This document shows, one piece after another, positions 57,488 through 64,000 of a stretch of 64,000 nt of DNA. The position numbers and the translations under genes were made by a program. The stretch covers positions 77,405-141,404 of the forward strand of contig MLAK01001348.1 of NCBI GenBank assembly GCA_001839685.1. Reading direction: 5' to 3'. Each line of letters starts with the position of its first letter. The stretch's first letter is position 1. This stretch comes from Tritrichomonas foetus (taxonomy: Eukaryota > Parabasalia > Tritrichomonadida > Tritrichomonadidae). Under the pieces are notes generated by a model. That model was given only the letters and a program-made list of their open reading frames with translations. It had not been told where the DNA came from and searched no databases.

Positions 57488-58879
57488 TCATTTTGAACTT
57501 ACTTCTATCATGTCGAGCATGTCACTTCTTTGATGCAGAGATGCGAGTGCTTCGCCAATCTCAATTTTGAAAATTGGTGGAGGTTCCATCATTCTCGATC
57601 CCATCACACTAAAAATTGAACGCATTGTTGGTGAATAAACAACAGCAGCAGAATGTTCTCTTGGAAGCATAAATAATCCAACTTTGTTTACAGTTCCATC
57701 AGCAATTGAAAGAGAATTGTTATCTGGTCTCACGTGGAATGCAAACCACCATTTTCGTTTCACATCAAGTGCAAAAATGTGCATGTAAGCAATTGAGGCT
57801 TCTCCACCAATAAGGAACATGTATTCATCTGCTGGTAAAAGTGTACTACGTGTCAAGTCAGTTGAAGGTATTGTTCCTATACATGGAAATGGATTAAATT
57901 CACCTTTTTCTGGGATAAATTGAGTAATTGGACTTCCATTAACACCACCAAATACAAAATATTTGTCCACGCCTTTGAGTGAGCCATTTCCAACAAAATG
58001 ACAGTGTGTTGGTGCGGCTAGTCCAGTATTCACACTATCAAATCTTTTCCATTCAAATAGGAGCTCATCATCATTTCCATGACAACCTCTATAATCACCT
58101 TGATAATTTCCATTATAACTTCCCTGATTACTTTCTAGATAACTTCCTTGATTACTTTCTAGATAACTTCCATGATTATTTTCTTTCTCATTTTCTTTAT
58201 AATTTTCTTGATTAGTTCTTTGATTGTTTTCTTGAGTGTTTTCGCTTTGACGAATTTTAATTGAATAAATTCCGCCGTGTGCTCTTCCATCAAATCCTGA
58301 CCACAAATATATCTTATTGTCTTTATGAAAAAGCATTGGTGATGTTCTTGGGCATGGCTGTTGCTCGCCTGTGCAATTTATTAACTCACATTTCCCTGTA
58401 TCAATATTTATGTGATGCAAATCTGCATAAAAATGATTCTCTACTGCACCACCAAACACATACATTTCCCTTCCGATTAAAACTGCAGAGGCGTAGTTTC
58501 TCGGAGGAAGTAAAGAGCTTGCTATTTTTCTCCATTTCATCGTGTTCAAATTGAGTGACCATAAATCGTTATGGTCTTTTCCATCGATGTCACTTCCGTA
58601 TGCAATAATAATTGAATTGTTTTCCGAATCATATACGTGGCATTGACCGATTCTTGAAGCTGGACCTAAACTTTTTGCATGGTCCATTGACCAGACACCT
58701 CGATAAGCTGTTTTAAGGAGCGGCGCGTGAGTTTTTGTTGCAATCATTTGCGGAAGATCATCTGGAACGAATCTCGATGTGTATTCGGCTTCAGTACGAT
58801 GCGATATTACAGGTGCGTATAAGAATGAGTCATACATTAACTCATGAGTTTGTCTTCGAGCGCTTTGATCGTTTCCCAT
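57488..58879 (-). CDS. Kelch-repeat protein with N-myristoylation signal
   Basis: ATG at 58879, 463 residues. The N-terminus MGNDQSAR has Gly2 and Ser6, a good N-myristoylation signal, so the protein is probably on membranes. Six kelch-type blades are visible, each with a small-Gly pair or a variant (AYGSD, VFGGA, WSGFD, VFGGV, LIGGE, VMGSR) and the following Tyr/Trp. This would make a six-bladed propeller. Between blades three and four sits an insertion of about 60 residues rich in Asn, Glu, Gln and Gly, encoded partly by a 24-bp tandem repeat. Kelch propellers bind partner proteins; no BTB or catalytic domain is present. A TCATA initiator-like site lies four bases before the ATG. Confidence 0.85.
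   Translation of the reverse strand: MGNDQSARRQTHELMYDSFLYAPVISHRTEAEYTSRFVPDDLPQMIATKTHAPLLKTAYRGVWSMDHAKSLGPASRIGQCHVYDSENNSIIIAYGSDIDGKDHNDLWSLNLNTMKWRKIASSLLPPRNYASAVLIGREMYVFGGAVENHFYADLHHINIDTGKCELINCTGEQQPCPRTSPMLFHKDNKIYLWSGFDGRAHGGIYSIKIRQSENTQENNQRTNQENYKENEKENNHGSYLESNQGSYLESNQGSYNGNYQGDYRGCHGNDDELLFEWKRFDSVNTGLAAPTHCHFVGNGSLKGVDKYFVFGGVNGSPITQFIPEKGEFNPFPCIGTIPSTDLTRSTLLPADEYMFLIGGEASIAYMHIFALDVKRKWWFAFHVRPDNNSLSIADGTVNKVGLFMLPREHSAAVVYSPTMRSIFSVMGSRMMEPPPIFKIEIGEALASLHQRSDMLDMIEVSSK
58104..58175 (-). repeat. 24-bp tandem repeat in kelch gene
   Basis: About three copies of a 24-bp unit, the two inner ones exact, encode GSYLESNQ repeats in the low-complexity loop. The frame is kept because 24 is a multiple of three. 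Confidence 0.8.
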
Positions 58880-59219
58880 TTATGATCTAATTTAATTCAA
58901 TTTACATTACAATTGAATTAATTTATTTGAAATATTTGAATGGAATATCTTATGATGTTTCTCAATACTGCTTCAAATGTAAAGTGTATTTTAATTGAAT
59001 TATTCAACTTTTTCATAATAATTGACCGATCGTAAAATTTTGTTATTTATTTTTATTTTGATCAAATTGAGCAATTTGAAGATCCTTGATTAGATTTTAA
59101 ATTCGAGAATTCACATTGGTTGAACGTGAATCTGTCAGATGATGAGAGAAATGAATAAACAATTCTTTATAAAGGAATTCCAACCTTCTTTGAAAAAGTG
59201 AAGTGACATATTTCTTTCA
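58880..59219. other. Intergenic, divergent promoter region
   Basis: About 340 bp shared by two divergent genes. GAAAAAGTG lies about 25 bp before the plus-strand kinase start. No other signal. Confidence 0.5.
58881..58885 (-). promoter_or_regulatory. Initiator-like TCATA of kelch gene
   Basis: The gene strand reads TCATAAATG. The +1 A lies five bases before the start codon, fitting TCA(+1)Y(T/A). Confidence 0.4.
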
Positions 59220-62200
59220 ATGATGTGTAATAATCTTTTCTCCGAAATTGATGATTTCAAAGTTGAATCAATTCGAAATATTAATGAATCATTAAATGTA
59301 CTATATAGTTCATTCAGCTTTTTTAAGATGGAACATTTAGAAAGTCATCAAAAAACTCAATATATCCATCTAATTGAAGAAATCCTAGATCACACTGCAT
59401 TTGCCACATTTGAACGTAATATTAAAGGTATTGATAATATGGTATATTTAACACTATGTGTTGAAAACAAATGCTTTATTTTTTCTGGTCAACACGATCT
59501 TAATGAAATAGAAAACCTATTAATTTCAATTGCTGAGAAAAAAAGCATTAATTTATTTGATACTGATGAAGATGTGAAGAAAATATGGGATTTATCTATA
59601 GAAAATAATGAGAATAGTTCTTTCAATGAAACAACTTTTAAACAATCTAGACTTCAAATTGTATATAATCATTTTATTTCTTTTACTTATAATGATTTGG
59701 TTAGGAAATCAATTAATCCCATGATTTTATTTTTAATATGCAGATCCTTATTTAGATCAGAAGAATTTAAAACTAAATCAAAGAGAAATTTCAATATAAA
59801 TGACTTATCTAATGATTATAAAGATCAGAGATATTTTGAAACAGATTTTATTATTTTTGACAGAATTTCATCAGGATCTTACTCAACAGTATATTTGGCA
59901 GTATATATTAATACTTTTCAACTTGTTGCAATTAAAATATTTAAAGATGATTTGAAAAACTACTTATTAAAAAAATCGATAAAAAGAGAAAAAAGAATTT
60001 ATCTCTATGGTAATTCTCTATTGTTGCATTGTTATGGGAAATTTTATAAAACTCGAGAAGGCAAATCTAAAGGTTTGATCTATGAGTATATGAACAGAGG
60101 AACTCTGGATCAGGTAAATTCATATTTAAACTTAGAAGACGAACTAGAAGTATTTTCTCGTCTTCTTCAAAGTTTAAATTTTTTACACTCGCATAACTTT
60201 ATTCATCGTGATATTAAGCCAGACAATATTTTATTTAATATTAATTTAGAATCATTTCTCAGTGATTTTAATATCACAAGACTTAATAATGAAGATACAT
60301 TGACAAATAATCTCGGTTCTGATTATTATTCGTCTCCTGAAATTTTAAACAATCAGGCTAAAAACATGCTAAATCATTCTAGTTTCTTTTTATCGGATAT
60401 TTATTCAGCAGGAAAGATTTTATTTTTTCTTCTTACAGGAGAGCATTTAAATGAATCAAGTTTAGAGATTCTCAATGATAACTACTTTTTAAAACTATTA
60501 ATTGAGCAATGTATCAAACAGGATCCCAAAAAAAGAATAAATTTGGAAAATTTAATTTTATATTTTGGCTTTTGTTGTGATAGGTTAGGGATTGTTATCA
60601 AAAATTCTTTGTTTGATGTGGATTATTTCATAACAAAGTTTAATGATCTGGCTGAGCAGGGAACTGATTATGTTCTTTTTGCCATGGGTGCAATCTATTA
60701 TGAAGGAAAATTAATAGCATCTAATCCTAATAAAGCAATTTATTATTATGGTTTATTATCCGATAAAGAAAACTCCTATGCTCAACTTATTCTTGGCTCA
60801 ATTTACCATCAAAGTAAATATATACCACATGATATTGACAAAGCTCTATATTATTATCATAAATCTGCGAAACAAAATAATGGCAATGCTTTTTATAACC
60901 TGGGCGTGCTATATTATGGGAATAATAATTCTACTATTCAAGATATTGAGAAAGCAGTATATTATTTCCAAAAATCATCAGACTTAAACTTCCATCCTGC
61001 TCATTTTACACTTGGTAAAATGTATTATGATTTTTTTTCAGAAAAACCAGAATTTCTTGACAAAACTCTTTCTCTTTTAGAATTAGCAGTAAAATTAAAT
61101 AATTCTGATGCTATGAATATCATTGGTCTCATTTATTATAAAGATAAACGCATAGTGCAGGATATAAAGAAGGCAATTCATTATTTTGAATTAGCTTCAA
61201 GTTTAAATAATCCTGATGCCCATCAAAATCTTGGGTTGATATACTTGGAAAATAAATCTCTTCCAAACAATTTATCAAATGCCATACGTTATTTTGAATT
61301 GGCTGCTGATCAAAATTATTCAATTTCATTATATAATCTTGGATCTATCTATTTATGTCCTGAAAATAGTATATTTGATCTGAAAAAAGCTATTCATTAT
61401 TATGAGCTAGCGGCCAAACTTGATTATCCAGATGCTTTATATCAGCTTGGCTTGTTATACAATTCATCACAATCCCCACAATTCGATTTTCATAAAGCAA
61501 TTTCCTATTTTAAAACTGCTTCCATGTTAAATCATCTATGTGCACATCAGGAACTTGGAAAAATTTATTTGAACCAGAAACAAAAAATTAACAAAGCTAT
61601 TCATTATTACGAATTGGCTTCAATGCAAAATGACCCATATTCTCAATTTACTCTTGGCCAAATTTATCAATCTGGTAAATATATAAAACCAGACATTAAT
61701 AAATCAATTCAATATTATCAGATGAGTGCAGCTTCTAATCACTTCCAATCTCAATTCAATCTTGGTATATTATATTGGCAAAACAAATTAATTCGACAGG
61801 ATATCAAAAAATCAATTTATTATTTGAAACAAACATCTATAGCTAATAACTCACATTGTTTTTATGTTCTTGGGTTGATCTATTTTGACAAAAATAATAT
61901 TAAAAAATCCATATCTTATTTTGAGAAAGCATCGATTCTGGATCATACACAATCTCAGTATAATTTGGGTAAATTATATTCAAATCCAGTCTATAATATG
62001 CAAGATGGGAAAAAAGCTCTAAAATATTTTAAATTGGCTGGAAAAGCAAATAACTCAGATGCTTTAAATAATATCGGAGTCCTGTATTATACAGGTTTAA
62101 TTGTTTCACAAAAAATGGAAAAAGCCATTCATTTCTTTGAGCTTAGCTCGAGGTTAAACAATATTTTATCGCAAATCAATCTCGGCATCATTTATAAAGA

Positions 62201-63479
62201 TAACAAATATGGTATTACTAAAGATATTGCAAAATCAATTCATTTTTTTAAACTTGCTGCCAACCAAAATGATTCTACTGCTCAATATTGTTTAGGTGAC
62301 ATATATTTTCATATTACACCACCAAACATAAACAAAGCCATTTATTATTTGGAACTTTCAGCTCAACAAAATCATCCTATAGCCCAGCAAAAACTTGGAC
62401 TGTTATTTTACAAAGGCGATTTGGTTGACAAAGATATTAAAAAGGCAATTTATTATTTTGAACTATCTGCAGAACATAAAAACTCAAATTCTCTACTAAA
62501 ACTTGGATATATTTATTATGATAATGAGAATATTCCTCGAGATATCAACAAAGCAATACATTATTTCAAGTTATCTGCTCAATTACACAACTCGGATGCT
62601 CAATATAATCTTGGACTAATATATTATAATAATGAATTTACAGATCGGGACATTTTTAAAGCTATCAACTACTTTGAATTATCATCAAAACAAAATAATT
62701 CAGATTCGTTAAATTATTTGGGAATAATTTATTATGAAAATCTCTTTATAAAAAGAGATGTTATTAAAGCACTTTCTTATTTTAAGTTAGCAGCTAAATT
62801 TAATAATCCGGAAGCAATGAAATATATTGGGTTTATTTATTCAACTAATGAGTTCATCCAAAAAGATATTCGCAAAGCAATTAAATACTTTGAACGTGCA
62901 TCAAAATATAATTCTAAGGATTCACTTTATAATCTTGGAATGATATACTATAAAGATGAAGATGTTCCTAGGAATATAGAAAAGTCGATATATTATTTCG
63001 AATGTGCTGCTGCTCAAAATTATGATGAGGCTCTTTTGACATTAGGAAACATTTATTACGAAGGTGAATTCGTTCCCCAAAATATAAATAAAACAATTTA
63101 TTACTTTACACTAGCATCTCAATTGAATTGTTCAAAAGCACACTACAACCTTGGATTAATGTATTATGAAAATAAATTTCTCCCTCAAGAAATTGATAAA
63201 GCACTACATTATTTTGAACTCGCAGCAATGCAAAATCATCCAGAAGCACTTCTCTGTCTGGGACATATATTTTCTGAAAATAAAGTAATTTCACCTGATT
63301 TAACAAAATCAAATCTTTACTATGAAAAAGCCAAACAAAATCAAGCCAACATGAAAGGAAGATTGGTTTTATCTGAAATGATGTTATGCGCAAATGATTC
63401 AACATGTGAACAAATTAATATTGACTTTTATCATGGATTTAATTCCTCAGAAAGTCAGCAATTAATTTCATTTGCTTGA
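59220..63479 (+). CDS. Protein kinase with 25 Sel1-like repeats, 1,419 aa
   Basis: Start at the ATG at 59220; the next codon is also ATG. An N-terminal helical region of about 200 residues precedes the kinase (about 208-465). Its glycine loop is SSGSYSTVYLA (217-227), with Lys239 in AIK, HRDIKPDN (329-336), DFN at 349-351 where DFG is usual, and SPE (372-374) for APE. The metal-binding Asp is kept, so activity is possible but the Gly hinge is lost. Then 25 consecutive Sel1-like repeats of 32-37 residues run from about 478 to 1,385, with the pattern A-x3-LG-x-IYY...DI-x-KAI-x-YFELAA-x-x-N. They would form one long solenoid. A short tail ends the protein. It is related in plan to the 587-residue kinase at 31,820-33,583. 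Confidence 0.93.
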   Translation: MMCNNLFSEIDDFKVESIRNINESLNVLYSSFSFFKMEHLESHQKTQYIHLIEEILDHTAFATFERNIKGIDNMVYLTLCVENKCFIFSGQHDLNEIENLLISIAEKKSINLFDTDEDVKKIWDLSIENNENSSFNETTFKQSRLQIVYNHFISFTYNDLVRKSINPMILFLICRSLFRSEEFKTKSKRNFNINDLSNDYKDQRYFETDFIIFDRISSGSYSTVYLAVYINTFQLVAIKIFKDDLKNYLLKKSIKREKRIYLYGNSLLLHCYGKFYKTREGKSKGLIYEYMNRGTLDQVNSYLNLEDELEVFSRLLQSLNFLHSHNFIHRDIKPDNILFNINLESFLSDFNITRLNNEDTLTNNLGSDYYSSPEILNNQAKNMLNHSSFFLSDIYSAGKILFFLLTGEHLNESSLEILNDNYFLKLLIEQCIKQDPKKRINLENLILYFGFCCDRLGIVIKNSLFDVDYFITKFNDLAEQGTDYVLFAMGAIYYEGKLIASNPNKAIYYYGLLSDKENSYAQLILGSIYHQSKYIPHDIDKALYYYHKSAKQNNGNAFYNLGVLYYGNNNSTIQDIEKAVYYFQKSSDLNFHPAHFTLGKMYYDFFSEKPEFLDKTLSLLELAVKLNNSDAMNIIGLIYYKDKRIVQDIKKAIHYFELASSLNNPDAHQNLGLIYLENKSLPNNLSNAIRYFELAADQNYSISLYNLGSIYLCPENSIFDLKKAIHYYELAAKLDYPDALYQLGLLYNSSQSPQFDFHKAISYFKTASMLNHLCAHQELGKIYLNQKQKINKAIHYYELASMQNDPYSQFTLGQIYQSGKYIKPDINKSIQYYQMSAASNHFQSQFNLGILYWQNKLIRQDIKKSIYYLKQTSIANNSHCFYVLGLIYFDKNNIKKSISYFEKASILDHTQSQYNLGKLYSNPVYNMQDGKKALKYFKLAGKANNSDALNNIGVLYYTGLIVSQKMEKAIHFFELSSRLNNILSQINLGIIYKDNKYGITKDIAKSIHFFKLAANQNDSTAQYCLGDIYFHITPPNINKAIYYLELSAQQNHPIAQQKLGLLFYKGDLVDKDIKKAIYYFELSAEHKNSNSLLKLGYIYYDNENIPRDINKAIHYFKLSAQLHNSDAQYNLGLIYYNNEFTDRDIFKAINYFELSSKQNNSDSLNYLGIIYYENLFIKRDVIKALSYFKLAAKFNNPEAMKYIGFIYSTNEFIQKDIRKAIKYFERASKYNSKDSLYNLGMIYYKDEDVPRNIEKSIYYFECAAAQNYDEALLTLGNIYYEGEFVPQNINKTIYYFTLASQLNCSKAHYNLGLMYYENKFLPQEIDKALHYFELAAMQNHPEALLCLGHIFSENKVISPDLTKSNLYYEKAKQNQANMKGRLVLSEMMLCANDSTCEQINIDFYHGFNSSESQQLISFA
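60640..63340 (+). repeat. Sel1-like repeat array (25 units)
   Basis: Protein-level repeats of 32-37 residues; the DNA copies are diverged. The strongest positions are LG in helix A and YFELA in helix B. Units with lengths of 32-34 (numbers 9, 12 and 16) lack the inter-helix loop. Confidence 0.9.
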
Positions 63480-63857
63480 TATTATTGGCTTATATCTATA
63501 AATTAAAAGAAAATATCTCGGTAGTTTTCCAACAGATTATTTTGTGAAAACTATTTTATAATCAATGATTGGTATTATTTCTAATTTTCATATAATTTGA
63601 AATACAATTTCCTAAAAATTTGAATATTTGTGAATTATGATGGAAAATGTTTTTGGGAATTTGCTTCAAAGAACCATTTATATTCCCTATACTGTCAACA
63701 TTTAATAATTATTTATACATGTTGAATTAATCCTCCATTCATATAATGAAAGATTAAATATTTCATTTCCATGAATTTCTAAATAATTGACTATCTAGAA
63801 TGATCTACCAAATTGTATAACTGTTGTATCCGATTCATGTTGAAGAGCAAATTAAAT

Positions 63858-63880
63858 TGTCGAAATGCAGCATTTCGACA
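63858..63880. repeat. Perfect 23-bp palindrome
   Basis: TGTCGAAATGC, one spacer base, then its exact complement GCATTTCGACA. It is richer in GC than its AT-rich surroundings. Confidence 0.85.
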
Positions 63881-63940
63881 GACAAACTTTTTTTATTTAG
63901 AATAAATTGTTAAAGAATCCATTTGAAAACCTCCTATATG

Positions 63941-63995
63941 AAAGGTTTACAAAATGGTCCCCCAAAAAATTTGTGGGACCATCCCATAAACCTTT
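63941..63995. repeat. Nested inverted repeat at window end
   Basis: Outer arms AAAGGTTTA (63941-63949) and TAAACCTTT (63987-63995); inner arms ATGGTCCC (63954-63961) and GGGACCAT (63975-63982). Both are perfect and would fold into one interrupted stem-loop. It may be a transposon end, a structured RNA 3' end or a cruciform. Confidence 0.75.
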
Positions 63996-64000
63996 GTCCT

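Larger units (their letters stand above)
63480..64000. other. Intergenic, right end, with palindromes
   Basis: About 520 bp after the last gene. No gene seen. The last 150 bp contain two marked inverted repeats listed separately. Confidence 0.6.

Overview
This 64 kb window is AT-rich protist nuclear DNA, most likely from a trichomonad parabasalid (a Tritrichomonas/Trichomonas-like flagellate). That assignment is inference. It rests on large genes that appear intronless, several TCA(C/T)(T/A) initiator-like sites a few bases before start codons, protein kinases fused to Sel1 repeats, a very large coiled-coil protein, Asn-rich low-complexity insertions, and use of TAA and TGA as stops. No prokaryotic or viral gene was seen.

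Layout. The left arm (1-14.7 kb) holds the 3' part of a four-LIM-domain gene, a short unknown gene, a 1.1 kb transposon copy, a tRNA-Lys(CTT), a divergent Rab-like GTPase, a small Cys/His protein that may be a permuted papain-fold enzyme, a gapped 16-bp purine repeat, a basic unknown protein, a condensation-like acyltransferase and a TRF4-type poly(A) polymerase. The centre is a 10.8 kb gene for a 3,620-residue coiled-coil protein. A gene-poor stretch (25.6-30.0 kb) follows. It contains a possible structured RNA, a broken or read-through gene with one in-frame TGA, and a second copy of the transposon.

The right arm (30-59 kb) is a run of minus-strand genes: a PP1-fold pseudophosphatase, a kinase-Sel1 protein, a single-repeat Myb protein with an apparent one-base frameshift, a 2,782-residue talin-like FERM protein, a small coiled-coil protein, a TOR kinase, an NT-C2/dilute-like protein, a DP-type E2F partner and an N-myristoylatable kelch protein. 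A plus-strand kinase with 25 Sel1 repeats closes the window, followed by a cluster of palindromes.

Functions are housekeeping and signalling: growth control (TOR), cell-cycle transcription (DP), cytoskeleton and adhesion (talin-like, LIM, NT-C2), membrane traffic (Rab) and RNA tailing (TRF4). No operon logic is expected.

The best candidates for new biology are: (1) a non-autonomous DNA transposon family with two 98%-identical copies, 14-bp terminal inverted repeats and exact 8-bp target duplications; (2) the repeat architecture of the giant coiled-coil protein; (3) the nested-hairpin segment near 26.8 kb; (4) the PP1-like protein that has lost its metal ligands; (5) the TOR with a shortened FRB region and an Asn-rich insertion before FATC.
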